Source: Bradysia coprophila
Lineage: Eukaryota; Arthropoda; Insecta; Diptera; Sciaridae
Reading direction: 5' to 3'
Length of the DNA stretch: 64,000 nt
NCBI RefSeq assembly: GCF_014529535.1
Contig: NW_023504022.1
Span: 186,001 to 250,000, forward strand
In this document: positions 10,286 through 23,100 of the stretch, in pieces
Numbering within the stretch: position 1 is the stretch's first letter
How the letters are laid out: every line of letters starts with the position of its first letter
Notes under the pieces: model-generated
What the model was told of the DNA's origin: nothing
What the model saw: only the letters and a program-made list of their open reading frames with translations
Databases searched by the model: none
Position numbers and translations under genes: made by a program

Positions 10286-11003
10286 TTTTTCACTTCACTC
10301 GGCGATATTGTGATACTTTAGATTAACAATTTGAAGTAGAGTCGCCACCAAATTTGACAATGAGAATGACGATCCTTCACATCGAGTTTCTTTTGTTTCT
10401 GTTACTGTAAGTTAAAGAAACAGGTTGGCTCAGTGGTGACGTACTGGTCTTCAACCATGAAAACCCGGGTTTTCTTGGTGGAAGGCTAGTACGTTACTCC
10501 TGATCCAACCCGTTCTGAATTCATTTTACTTGTCTTAAAATATGATTTCGCAAACTGCAATATTACAAGGCACATGATCAAAAGTTTCAAATTGCTTAAA
10601 GTTGCAAAATCTAAAAAAAAAATCATTTAGACTATAGAGGACACAGTTTCTCAATTTGTAATTTCTTTACTCGTTTTAAGTCCGATTTGGAATTCTCTTT
10701 TATAATGCCGGAATCTCCGATTGAGATAGAGCATCCACTTTTCGATGAAATTCATTATGTGAAAACTTTCATTCATTTGAAAATATTTTCCTAATGGCTA
10801 AAAACTACTAAAATTCGAATAGCCCATATGAACCTGAAATTAAAACTTTATGTGATCGTACCTAATTTCAGAAGTTTTGGGAGTAACTTTTGTCTTAAAA
10901 CATAATTCATTTGCGATGTATCCAATGTTCACATTGTTAAAGCAAATTACACATATTTTGGTTCTAAAACACAAAAATGGCTGAAGAAAACATAGCTAAC
11001 GCC
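10286..11003. other. Intergenic, with one palindromic patch
   Basis: Apart from the tRNA-related palindrome listed separately, I see no gene or shared repeat. Confidence 0.3.
10421..10514. repeat. Imperfect palindrome with tRNA A-box in both arms
   Basis: The left arm CAGGTTGGCTCAGTGGTGAC continues with GTACTGGTCTTC; the right arm is its imperfect reverse complement, starting after GAAAACCCGGGTTTTC at the centre. Both arms carry an A-box-like TGG(C/A)TCAG. It looks like two tRNA-derived fragments placed head to head. Confidence 0.6.
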
Positions 11004-12134
11004 GACCCGTACGAAACACCTATTCGTATCAAAAGCCTTTAATGTGAAACTCTTCATTTCTCTTACTTCATTTTCTTCTCTGCTGAAAAACTATTCTTCC
11101 TTTTAAATCACTTACATTATCCACTCTTTGCCTTGTTATCATATACAATTAAATTGCCGGAGGCAATATAGACAGCCCCGTACGAAGTCAAATTTCATAA
11201 TTTCCTATTTAAACAGCTATATACCGCTATATTTACCTATATTTCAATGTAAATAAACATTTCACAGAGGAATATGCTATCCATATATGGAATCCCTGAA
11301 ACCCCTCACACTTAGCACATTATTTCCATGTTAACAGAAACTCTCTAAGCATCATTTTTCCCACTTTATATCGTTTTACTAAAATCCAATATGGCCGCCG
11401 GCAGCCATTTTGTTAGGAGACCGGAAATAGTACCGCCGCTTCACATTCGTTAATACCTTTCAAACAAAAAAAAATCATGAAATTCGGTCAAAATTTACTC
11501 GAGATATTGTCAAAATACACCACGTTCACTGTACTTCCGAGTAGCCAGATAAGAGCTCACTCCAAGAGACCTAGCTCACGCTCCGGAGAACATAATTTCA
11601 TAAAAAAAATTTTCCCTGATTGGTACGGTCAATATCTATCTAATAAAGCTAAAACAGACGAAATATGTTCAAATGTGGCCGACCTACAAGCAAAAACTGC
11701 TTGCCGCCCTGTTCCTGTTCCACACCAAGGGGTCTAACTCACGAGTCGGTCATCCGATTTCCATAAACTTTTTTTTTGTCGATCGGTATTGTAAATACCT
11801 TTTATTGGACGTATCACTTACAAGTTTAACGTTTAAATGTCCGGAGATATCTTCGAAAAACCGTAAAGCACTTATTGGGCCACAGCTCGGGAGGGGTCGA
11901 TCCAAAATCACTCATCTTCGAACTTAGCCTGTCTTTTGACATTACCAAACGAATTTTCAAAATCGGGTGCGTTTTACTCAAGTTATCGTGCAGACAGACA
12001 GACGGACAGACGGACATTTTTTTTTTCGCGGATTTGGCATCTCTAGACAACCACAATAGGTTTCCCCTTACTCAGGGAGTCCAATTCGACGTGTTATGCG
12101 TAAACCTATAAGACCCCAGTACTTCGTACGGGTC
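11004..12134 (+). mobile_element. GTACGAAG-end element, copy A (non-autonomous)
   Basis: It begins GACCCGTACGAA and ends TTCGTACGGGTC, a 12-bp terminal inverted repeat. The body matches copies at 14.4-15.6, 42.0-43.1 and 45.2-51.1 kb. Conserved internal parts are a TTACTCGAGATATTG segment, a CTCACGAGTCGGTCATC segment and, near the right end, a GACAGACAGACGGACAGACG tract. No transposase is encoded; short ORFs over it are not conserved. A second GTACGAAG lies at about 11181 inside the left part. Confidence 0.7.
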
Positions 12135-12243
12135 TAACAAGTGTAAAATCTTTTTGTGATCGATTGAAAATTGCCATAATTGGGGCAACCGACAAGCTAA
12201 TTAGCCAGTGCTGCCAATGAACAAATTTTCAAATTTACATCAG

Positions 12244-13767
12244 AGCTTCAATTGCAAGATCCGCCATTGTCTGAACGACTCAAATATGAAGTATGTGAGC
12301 GCTGGTCGATTTCCATCAACGAAACACAATTTGCTAATGGCCAGAACTTCAAGGATGCGTTGTGCGACAAACTCGAGCTTTTGCTGAACGAAAGTCGAAA
12401 GTTGAAAGACGTGACCGCAAAGCAAAAATGTTTTTTGACGAAGGCGAACGCGACTGTCTTGAATCTCAAGGAACAATGCTCCATCAAAACACAAAATGAC
12501 ATGGATCAAGGCGACTGTGAGTATTTTCGTACTTAATAAAGTGGCATTAGCGAAAGTAGGATTTATTGCACAAGTATCTCAATGACAATGAAGATTCCCA
12601 CTTCCAATAAAAATTTTCTAGACCTAGGTTAAGAACTCGGACTCAGACTTTAAAGTAGGTTAAGAACAAGCACTGTGTGCAGATTGACCATTGGTGGTAG
12701 CCGTCTGTTGTCGAAGTTCTGTAAATATATATAATGCATTTGACCGAATTGAGTTGGTGTCTTAAAGTTCCCTTATATCACGCGACAACAAATTAGTCAA
12801 TACTTAAGTGACCCAATTTTGCAGCGTCGGAACGAATGCAAACAATGCCGGAATAGGAATTGGCAATGGCTCTGGACTATGAAATAATAATTACGCCTGA
12901 TGAGGGTAACACCTTACAAAATTCATCTGTCTGTACACCGTTTGTGCAATATTTAAAATTTCAGGACGTGACGATATGTCTGGAGACGACTCATCAGACG
13001 ATGAGGGAACAGACGAAGCCGTTCACAAAGGCCGGCGTTCAAAGTCGTAATTGGGCCCGATTTGGTGAGACGCATACACATACACACATATGTTTGGTGG
13101 CCGTCCGGTTATTTTGGTAGAGGATGAAACAGTAGTAAGAATGACTCCAGTGTATCATAACCGCCGCAACCAGATGAAATGTGGTATATGTTCCCACATT
13201 GTGTCACTCTAAGCACACGCATAAGGGTGGGAAGACGTGCACCGTTTGTTTTTCAACTTATTTCGGAGAAAGAACATTCCGGTACCACAACTGCTCCGTT
13301 AGTCTCGGCTTCACTATAGATCAGCGCTGCGCCTTTTTACAACAAACAAATACGAAATTCCGTGTATATCTGTTACGACTGACAGGACCAAACGTTGAGG
13401 TAGTCGTTTGGATCGGAAAAACTTCCGAAACGACAGCTGTAAAAGGAGCCAGAACGCGAATAACACGATGCGCGCAATTCAAGGCGGTGGATTTCGCTGA
13501 TGCAAACGGAACTTCGCAGTGATGCACGTCTTTAATTGACATTTCGTGCCCCATCCGGAAGAGGCGTGCTTTTTGGAGTTGCCCGGTGGGCAACCTTTAA
13601 GGCCATCGACAAGTTAAAAAAATTAATCCGACGAATGCTGGAGTCACCAGGTCACATGAAATCGATTTCAGCCGAATTCGCATTTCGATCGCACCAACAG
13701 ATGATTTTAAATGTCCTACGAAAAATTGAAAGTCTGTCCACAGTCAATAAGGAAGCTCTCACGAAGT
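12244..13767 (+). CDS. Unresolved candidate exons
   Basis: An exon-like stretch 12244-12516 has an acceptor (TTTACATCAG) and a donor (GACT|GTGAGT) and encodes a charged helical segment containing LSERLKYEVCERW and KLELLLNESRKLKDV. Joining it in phase to the acceptor at 12824 adds ten codons and a stop (SSERMQTMPE). Further right, 13181-13522 has a CTVC...H..C zinc-finger-like pattern, and an open frame ends at 13767 on an AA|GTAAGT donor. I cannot join all of these into one reading frame. Copy A of the GTACGAAG element lies immediately upstream and may have separated the first exon. It could be a real gene with missed exons or a decaying one. Confidence 0.3.
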
Positions 13768-14420
13768 AAGTCACATTTTTAACTCTATGATTACTAACGG
13801 TAGACCAAAAGTGTTGCATTGTTGCATTTTTGTTGTATTTCAGTACAAAATTTTTTGAAATTGTTGTATTAAAACAACACGTCTCCTAAGGGTAAACTTC
13901 GAGATTCGAGCGACTGGGTTGTCAGTTAATTTGAAACGAAAGATATTCAGTTTAGACCTATTTCATTATAGATGGAAGATCGCGGACTAATTGAGAATCC
14001 ATTGGAAACGGCACGGACACATTGACCAACTTTTCTTCGACCCATCTTTGTAATGGTTTTTTCCAGGCATAAAATTAAATACGTTCTTCTTTAAGTCATG
14101 GCAGTTACAAAATAGTCACAAAATAAAGCGAAAAAAGTTCATTGAACATCCATCAAATTCGTTAGATTTTCGATTCAGTTCGGAACAGACATAAAGTATG
14201 CTAAGATCAAAGTAAGGATTTTATCCTTCGCAATTTCACACACACACCAAAAAATATTTTAACTGAAAGAGAAAGGAAAAATGGTTTTGCGCGACAATGG
14301 CGACGGGTAAGCCGTAAAATTGAAAATTCGTTTTTTAGTTGTATTGAGGCATGGGTGGCCAAAAATGTTAAATCACAATGAATGGATTCAAAGTTCGTGT
14401 CGACTGCGTGTCGTTTTTAA
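13768..14420. other. Intergenic, nothing recognised
   Basis: I see no gene, inverted repeat or shared repeat of note in this AT-rich stretch. Confidence 0.3.
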
Positions 14421-15620
14421 CCCCGTACGAAGTACGAAGGGGCTTATAGGATTACGATGCCGTGTGTAATTAATGGAATTCGAAGCAGACGGTAAGGGCA
14501 AAGTGTTTGCCTATGTTCATAGATGACGAATCTGCAATAAAAATTTTGTCCGTCTGTCCATCTGTCCGTCCGTCTGTCACGTCCATATCTTGAGTAAATC
14601 AAATCCGATTTCAATTTTTTTTTCCTGAAAGATAGTCAATATAGTGAAGCTAAGTTCGAAGATGGGCGATTTTGGGTCGACCACTCACGAGCTGGGGCCC
14701 CATAAGTGATTTAACGTTTTCCAAAGATTTCTCTGGCCATTTAAAGGCTACACTTGTAAGTGATACGTCAAATGAAAGGTATTTAAACCGATCGACGAAA
14801 AAAAAAGTTTATGGAAATTGGATGACCGACTCGTGAGTAGGGATGGGAGACGTTCAAAATTATCGATAATATCAATCGAAAGAAATTATCGATAATCGAT
14901 TAATCATATCGTTATCGATAATTTAATAATTATCGATAATTATCAAAATGACCAGAAATTTGCTCACTCCAAGAGGCCTAGCTTACGCTATGGTGAACCG
15001 AATTTCATAAACTTTTTTTCCCTGATTGGTACGGTCAATACTTATCTATTAAAGCAAAAGTAGTCAAAATTGATTTAAATTTGGCTGACCTACGAAGCAA
15101 AAATTGCTTGGCGCCCTCTACCCGGTTAACACCAAGAGCTCTAACTTACGAGTCGGTCATCAGATTTCTATAACCTTTTTTTTCAGTCTGTCTGTCCGTC
15201 TGTGGATTCTCCAACTTGAGTAAAACGCATCCAATTTTGAAAAATCTTTCTTTCCCCGTTTGGTAATGTCAAAAGACAGGCTAATTTCGAAGATGGGTGA
15301 TTTCGGATCGACCCCTCCCGAGCTGGGGCCCAATAAGTGCTTTTCGGTTTTTCGAAGATATCTCCGGACATTTAAACGCTACACTTGTAAGTGATACGTC
15401 AAATGAAACGTATTTACAATACCGATCGACAAAAAAGTAATCGGATGACCGACTCGTGAGATAGAGCCCTTGACGTGAACCAGGTACAGGGCGTGAAGCA
15501 GTTTTTGCTTGTAGGGAAATAAGATTATTAGATACGTATTGACCGGTTCACTGGAGCGTGAGCTAGGTCTCTTGGAGTGAGCTCTTATCCGCCTACTCGG
15601 CCGTACAGTGAACGTGGTTT
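14421..15620 (-). mobile_element. GTACGAAG-end element, rearranged copy
   Basis: From the 3' terminal repeat (CCCCGTACGAAGTACGAAGG) 14421-14850 matches the family in minus orientation. 14955-15180 matches in plus orientation, and 15181-15620 matches again in minus orientation, so two or more fragments are joined in inverted order. The cluster of TATCGATA motifs lies at the first junction. Confidence 0.6.
14861..14938. promoter_or_regulatory. Cluster of four TATCGATA palindromes
   Basis: TATCGATA occurs at 14861-14868, 14887-14894, 14913-14920 and 14931-14938. This octamer is the DRE core bound by DREF in Drosophila. Here it sits inside repeat junction DNA without an adjacent gene, so regulatory use is only a possibility. 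Confidence 0.35.
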
Positions 15621-15945
15621 TCGTCCAAGTTATTTTGTCGGGAGTTATTTCGTCCGGGGCTATTTCGAGATAAAATTGAGAGAGTTAAACGAGTAAAACT
15701 GACACGAATTCACTAAAATTTCAGTATACTTTAATGAATTTTTGAATGCCGTAACCGATGTTTATTTGAATTGAAATAAACTGTAAATTTTTATACAGTC
15801 ATATAACTATGCATTTGGGAACCTATAGAATGGCCTATTATTTTTTTTTTTTCGATTTAATATAACTACAACTTTGGGGACTTTGTTATTTTAAATATGT
15901 GAATGTAATTTAATGGCTGATTGATTATACTTCATATAATATAAA
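15621..15945. other. Intergenic, nothing recognised
   Basis: AT-rich sequence without a gene or a repeat that I can define. Confidence 0.3.
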
Positions 15946-17560
15946 TTGACGCAATCTACTTATGAGTTACCGCAGGGCACCGTAACACAAATAAGTTATC
16001 ATAAAAATGCCGCAAAACTCCGCAAACCTATTATAAGTTACCGCAAACTACCGCAACTTACTTACAAATCATTGCAAAATACAGAAAACCTATTAAAAAG
16101 GACCGCAAAGCACCGCAACGTTTTTATAAATCATCGCAAAACGCCGCAAACCTATTAAAAGGTACCGCAAAGCCCCGCAACTTACTTACAAATCATCGCA
16201 AAATACAGCAAACCTATCGAAAGTGACCGCAAAGCACCACAACTTATTTATAAATCATCGCAAAACTCCGCAAACCTATTAAAAGGTACCGCACATCACC
16301 GCAACTTACTAACAAATCATCGCAAAATACAGAAAACCTATCAAAAGGGACCGCAAAGCACCGCAACTTATTTATAAATCACTGCAAAACACCGCAAACT
16401 ACCACAATGCACCGCAACATGTAAATCATCCGAAAACACCGCAAACCTATTAAAAGGTATCGCAAAGCTCCGCAACTTACTTACAAATCATCGCAAAATA
16501 CAGCAAATCTATCGAAAGTGACCGCAAAGCACCACAACTTATTTATAAATCACTGCAAAACACCGCAAACATATTAAAAGCTACGCCCTACGCAATTTAC
16601 ATAAAAATCATTGAAAATCTATTTAAAGGTACCGCAAACCATCGCAAAACACCGTAAACCATCGTAGACCATCGCAAAACACCGCAAACCATCGCAAAAC
16701 ATTTTGCAATGGTTTTCGGTTCCTTTAAATAGATTTTCGATGATTTTTATGTAAGTTGCGTAACTCTTAATAGGTTTGCGGTGTTTTGCAGTGATTTATA
16801 AATAAGTTACGGTGCTTTGCAGTCCCTTTTAATAGGTTTTCTGTATTTTGCGATGATTTGTAAGTAATTTGCGTGGATTTGCGGTACCTTTTAATAGGTT
16901 TGCGGTGTTTTGCGTTGATTTATAAAAAAGTTGCGGTGTTTGCTGTCCCTTTTAATAGTTTTTCTGGATTTTGCGATGATTTGTAAGTAAGTTGCGGTAG
17001 TTTGCGGTACCTTTAAATAGGTTTGCGGTGTTTTCGGATGATTTACATGTAAGTTGCGGTGCTTTGTGGTGATTTTTGTGGTGCCGGAAACCTATTAATA
17101 GTCACCACAATGCACCGCAACTTACATGTAATCATCCGAAAACACCGCAAACCTATTAAAAAGTACCGCAAAGCACCGCAACTTACTTACAAATCATCGC
17201 AAAATACAGCAAATCTATCGAAAGTGACCGCAAAGCACCACAACTTATTTATAAATCATCGCAAAACACCGCAAACAAAGTTACCGCAAACTACATGTAA
17301 ATCATCGGAAAATACCGCAAATCTATTAAAGCTACCGCAAAGCACCGCAGCTTACTTATTAAACAACGCAAAACATCGCAAACATATTAAAAGGGACCAC
17401 AAACCACTTCAAACAGCTTGAAAGATACCACAAAGCACCGAACTTACATATAAAATATCGACAATCACCAAAAACCTATTTAAAGTTACCGCAAACTACC
17501 GCAACTTACAAGTAAATAATTGGAAATACCGTAAACCTATTAAAGGGTACCGCACTCGGC
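15946..17560. repeat. 31-bp satellite array with inverted middle block
   Basis: Units of 31 bp alternate between an ACCGCAACTTATTTATAAAT type and a CCGCAAACCTATTAAAAGG type, giving a 62-bp dimer. The block about 16700-17085 is the reverse complement of its neighbours, with turning points near 16700 and 17085. The unit shares period and core words (TACCGCAA, ATCGCAAA) with the array at 35.5-39.65 kb. Confidence 0.85.
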
Positions 17561-17744
17561 TTTCTTTAGAATTGTGTGGGACAATTAGAAGATTTGCAAC
17601 GAATCAAATTGAAAATGTAAGTGAAAATTCTGGTGTCTATTAAAGATACTTGTCGCGACATATGTATGACATGATTGGTATCGTTGGACACGGTAAGATG
17701 CGGGTTAACTTGTAAACTTGTGTTTTTCCCTCTTTTAATGGTAC

Positions 17745-18030
17745 CCCCAAAGCTCCTAGCAGGGTAATAGAAAAAAATAAAGTAATACTTTAATCGAAGT
17801 ATGCGAAAATTTCTTTGGCTTACTCTGCGTTATACGTTTCACTCAAGTGGAGGGATTCGGATCCGTTTTACTCGAGTTATCGTGATAACGGGACAGACAG
17901 ATGGATATCTTTTTTAGCATATTCGGCATCTCTAGGAAACTATAATAGGTTTCCTACTCAGAAGCTCCAACTCGACGTGTTACAAACATAAGGGTAAACA
18001 CATCAGCACGTCGCACGAGTCTAATTAATC
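17745..18030 (+). mobile_element. Element fragments (MITE end and GTACGAAG-family remnant)
   Basis: 17747-17815 matches the left part of the MITE at 43122-43309 (CTAGCAGGGTAATAGAAAAA), without its right end. About 17830-18030 resembles the right part of the GTACGAAG-end family (GACAGACAGATGG tract, ending CGCACGAGTCTAA), strongly diverged. Confidence 0.5.
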
Positions 18031-20118
18031 TAACATCAGGAGTGCTTTAGTGCGTGTCGAAGTCATGTAAATGGCGAGTTAATTAAAGTTAATATGAGAC
18101 GTATGTATTCACATTGCCTAATGACGTAAAGTACACTACGTAAGCAGTTCCAAATTTTATTTTAACGATTTTTTGAGATTTTTACCATCGCATCGAAATT
18201 GCAAACTTCGATTTTTACTCAGTTCTTTGTGTTGTCCGTGATTAATTAAAACCGTCAAGCATTTACTTCCAATTAGTTTTGTACTAAAATTTGGAGCATA
18301 CATTCCACTTACACTTATAAAAACAAAATCTGATACAACTAAGATAAGTATCATATTAACAAAACATTTTTGCACAAACGCGGGTATGCATAGTTACACA
18401 CCACCACACCAGCTGTTTCAACTCATTTTTAATACTGAACAGACAAGCTACAATAACCTAAATAACGCCAAAGTGTTTCCCTATCACTATAGATGGCAAA
18501 TCAGCAAAAAAAATGTCCGTCTGTCCGTGTGCACGATAAGTTGAGTAAATCTGATCCAATTTCGTTTTTTTTCCCTGAAAGGTAATCGAAATTGTAGATC
18601 TAATTTCGAATATGAGCAAAATCGGTCCTGATTGACCAAAGTTGTGTTCGATGGCTTGTCAAGGTTTTTCGCACATATCTTCGCCAATATGCAACGGATC
18701 ACAGCTACAGACCGTACCTTTCAGGGAAAAAATTTGTCAAAATCGGATCACGGGTCACGGTTTGGTCTCGTTGAGAGAGTAAATGACGACGGTAATTTTT
18801 TTTTCAAAAATTTGTTTGTTTTTTTTGGTACTTTGTGTGGGCTTTCCTAATTGCGCTCTGCGCAATGACCAATGACTCTTTGGGTATGTAGGACGCTAGG
18901 TATACGGGAACACGCTTGGCATGAGGGAACGCTAGGCAATCGGGGTACGGGGCTTTTATCAATTTAATAAGGGTAACGGTGCTAATTGCTTGCTGGCTAG
19001 GTAATTTCTTGTAACAATGCGATACATTTATCAACTAATTACCGTAAGCTTCAAAGAAGTTATCTTTTTGTGGGTCAAGTAAAAGTACAATGAAAATCCC
19101 TCTCAATTCAACGTCAATTTTTAATAAAACTGGCAAGCGATTCAATTAATTACGGTAGTTACAATATTTCTGGTCTTTTAAGCGATTATATTTGTGTTAA
19201 AATGCTTAGCATAAAATCTTTTTTTTGAACAATAGTCGATTATTAAAATGAAAAATTAAATTTAAGTAAAATAATGAAAAAAATAGGTAGCACAAACAGC
19301 TCACAGGGTATTTTTCAATTGGTCGGCTTGCAAGCTCGTCGAGACTTTCCTAAAAAATTAAATATATGAATAAAGAAAGGAAAGAGCAAACGCTGTCAAA
19401 GCTAATTGTATCGGTTAGAAATTGGTTGCCTGTTTCACTCGCTGTTTGTGAATCTGTTATGACTTGCTCTGGCAAAAGATATTAAAGATGAATCCGTGAA
19501 TGATATAAACTTTATCAGAAAGATTGATGTGATCTTATCAGATTCAGAAAATCAAGCAGAGAGGCGGTAGGTAGGACTACCCTTTCAAATAATAAAAGAG
19601 TAAAAATAAACGAAACATGTAAACATGAGTACGGTCAGAGGCGGAACATTCAAAGTTGTAACCGAAGAGCATTATTTTAGCGGGATGGCCAACAATAAAA
19701 AACCTTAAAAATACCAGATCCTGTATAACAGTTGAGTCAATTCAAATTTCATAAGACAAAGGGTTTCAACCTTCCGCAGACAAGTTGGTATCAACAAAAG
19801 CGAAGAAAATAAGCGATGATCTCTGGCTAATCAACAAAATGAACGTTAATACTAACGAAGTAAGCAGATGAAACAGGCAACACTATGTTCGTCGCGGTTG
19901 CAAAAAATGTTTTCTTCCCGGTATCCAAAGAGGGGAAAGTGACTTCCCGTTATATACAATTCCCACTATTTCGTTCAGCAATCATTCGATTTCCCGGTAT
20001 TCAAAACATTTTTCCAAAAATTTCCCGCTATCCTGGACACCGCGGATACACATTTTTTGCAATCCCGATGTTCGTTCTGGTGGTGTACATACAGTCTGTA
20101 AATGATTAAATTTTTGAG
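18031..20118. other. Intergenic with diverged repeat fragments
   Basis: 18487-18790 carries a minus-orientation remnant of the GTACGAAG-end family (GTCCGTCTGTCCGTGTG, then a GTAATCGAAAT segment). The rest holds only short ORFs without recognisable motifs. Confidence 0.4.
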
Positions 20119-23100
20119 TTACTCACTCGTTCCCTTTAGATCTGATGATACCGACTTCCGTTTACGACCCTTATTGACGTGCTCTTGTCCGCTTTGAACT
20201 GCATCTTCATTTGTGACCGTCAAATTACCCTGGGCAGCTTCCAACACCTGCGACATTTGGACAATTTGTCGCTCAATTGGGTTTTGTCTATAATGATCGC
20301 GATGTACTTTTTCCGCATGCCCCATGAATTCCGCTACGTCTGCTACAGACGTATCGTTTAATTGCAATGTAACACATATTGTTGCCAAGTGTTTTCTTAA
20401 ATTTGTGGCGGTCAAAAGTGATGGATTTTCGGCTCCGCAAGCTTTGGCAAATTTTCTCAAAATTCGACCCGCGTCCACAACTTGGTAAATATCTTTTTTG
20501 GAAGGCAATCCGAACAAAAAATTGTTAAGTGGGGAGACTCCAGCCGCTTTCCGATGTGAAATGAGTAGTTCGAGGCACTCAGCGATGTTTGCTTTCAGTA
20601 ACACTGGAACCGTTCGGTTCTTTTTTCCACGAACCTTCATTCGGCTGTACTGGGTTGCAATTTGTTTTGAATGTTCTGGGAGGGTCGACAAAAGCTCTGC
20701 ACTTGTATCGTCGTTTATCATCTCCTTACGCGCAAAGTCTTCGTCCAAAATATTTTCCGTATCTCCAACACGTCTTCTGTTGAAGATAATTATAGATGCC
20801 ATAACGAGTTCGTTCAAACGTTTCCAACTATCGAAATTGTACGATTGTGACAACTCGTTGTAACATGCAGTTCGTTCTGCTTCGAGGTATTGCGCAAGTC
20901 GTTTCACATCGTCCGACGACGGTAGAATCACTGTCCTTTGCCGTGCCATCCGGCTCTGGGTTTCATTGACCATCTTGTTGATCGAAATGTGCATGTCAGA
21001 GTTCATTACCGTCAAAAAATCTCGGGTAGTGCGCTGATTCTCCTGATCGTCTTGTTTAATGTATTCCACAATAAGCATTTCACAGATCTGTCTAATAGCG
21101 GTAACGGCACTGGATGCAGTGGCTGGTGCAACGAATTCGTTGCGCACTTCGTCAACACGGGCAACGGTTCTGATTGCCTCCACCACTCGATCGTAATATT
21201 TTGGCACGAGAAAGCGTGCTAATTCGGTGACTTCTGGCTCGATAATTTTCAACGCACTCAAAACCCGTCCGATCAGTCTCATTCGATTTTTGATCATTTT
21301 CCTATGTCTTGGTTTACTGTATTTCAATGTCAATTTGTTGCCATACACTATGGCGAGCCAATCAAATCTAACACCACGAACAATATCGTCGTTGTGACAA
21401 TTATCGAATACGGCCTGTAAAGCCGGACATGCGTTTTCGCGGTATCGCCGCTCCACTGAAGACGTCAACGCTGGTAGTACACGCTCTCCCTTTGTTCTTT
21501 CATCTTCGATAGGTTTCTGTGGGCACTTGTTCTTAATGTGGAAATGAATTCCGGACTTAGCGTACGAACCGAAGCAATAAGGACAGGTTTTTTGATCGAC
21601 AGCTTTTCGATTGTGTTTTGGGTTCGATCTCCGACTAGGAATGAGTTCCTTTTTGTTCAATGCAGCGTTTTTATTGAAATTATCCTGACCAATTTTGCGC
21701 AAAGAATCTTGTATGGCTCGACGCTCTTTTGAACCTGTAAACGTAGAAAGGTAAAACCCAATTTGAGAATTCAGACTTGTCTACTAGCATAACTTTGGAT
21801 ACGAGATTCACCAACGCAATGCAAGCAAAAGTGGTACTTTACGAAACTCTAGTAATATCACAAATACAAATACAAATATCACTGTAAAAAACAGTTTTAG
21901 ATAAAATAGAACTCTATTAAACAGTTGTCGACTATGATCACTTTTACGTGGAGTACGTTGAATGTAGACCGAAACTGGTTTTTTTGGGAATAAGTGTGAT
22001 GAACACAGCGACGTCCGAAAGTGGACAAATGAGCAAAACAGTGTAAATTTTACAAGTCACAAAACGTATTAGGCAACATACCGTTGAACTTAAAGTAGAT
22101 GAAGTGGATCGACGCACTTCAAACATTAGTGGTACTCTTAATAGACAACTGACATCTGTCGAAAATGATCACTTTTGCGACTATACTACGTTACTGTGAT
22201 TAACCAATCGTCGTCTCACATAAGAACTGAATGATCGGAAAATTTTATGGAAAAATGTTTCGGAAAGACATCAAAGTTGAGAAATATCACGTTTGATGAA
22301 ACGTTCGAGATGTAAATAGCACCTATAAATGTTGTTTCACGCAATAATCGAGGAAATTTCATTTGAATGACTAACTCAAAGATCCGCGGATTTAAAGAAA
22401 TCAAAATTATCGAGATTTGTATGTGAAACAACTAAGGTGAAGCAACCAACACATGGTTCATATTATTCTGTTAGAATGCAACTGTTGTGATTTGAGCCGA
22501 AGAATAGTTCAAAACTATCGATGGACAAAACTATAAAATTTATTAGGGTAAAAATAATATCCAAAGCACAATATGAGGGGAGTTATGCACTAACCATGTT
22601 TAAATGACATTTTATAAATGAAAAAAAAAATGGCTAGTGCATAACACATCCCATATATCAAAGGTGTACTTTGCTAATGTCTGGCGTGTTAATCTAACCT
22701 AGGGGCCATACATAAAGTACGAAAGTTTGTGCTCACCGATGGGGTAGGGAAGAGTTCCGAAAAAGCGTACAAGTGGAGAGGGGTTACGCACCTCGTTTTT
22801 ATGTGATTTAAATTTTATGTCAACTTAAAATCAAATTGATGGTTTAAACCGTTAAAATGTGCAATGAAAGTAAAAATTAGCATTTTGGAATGAAACCTAA
22901 CAATTTACCTAACAACGGTAAAATATCTAATCGTATAAATTGAAAATGTCGAGAGCTTTTTTCGTATGAAACAAATCGTATACGGGTTATAAAGGTCTGA
23001 GGCAAATCCTGATGGGGAGCATTAAAAGCATTACTAAATTCTTCCACAGGTAAATCAAAAGCGCCGATTCTTGAATATTCGATTTTAAAATTTGTGTCCC

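Noticed and set aside
12860..13120. 86-codon plus-strand ORF
   Set aside because: It crosses an acceptor-like site at 12965 and ends in a CA microsatellite; no motif or phase match supports it.
15946..17421. ORFs of 70 and 120 codons over the 31-bp array
   Set aside because: They consist of translated satellite units with no start context or conservation.
20097..20126. Alternative splice at GTGAGT near the end of the recombinase exon
   Set aside because: The nearest acceptor would leave a 30-base intron, too short to splice; I kept the TAA at 20119.
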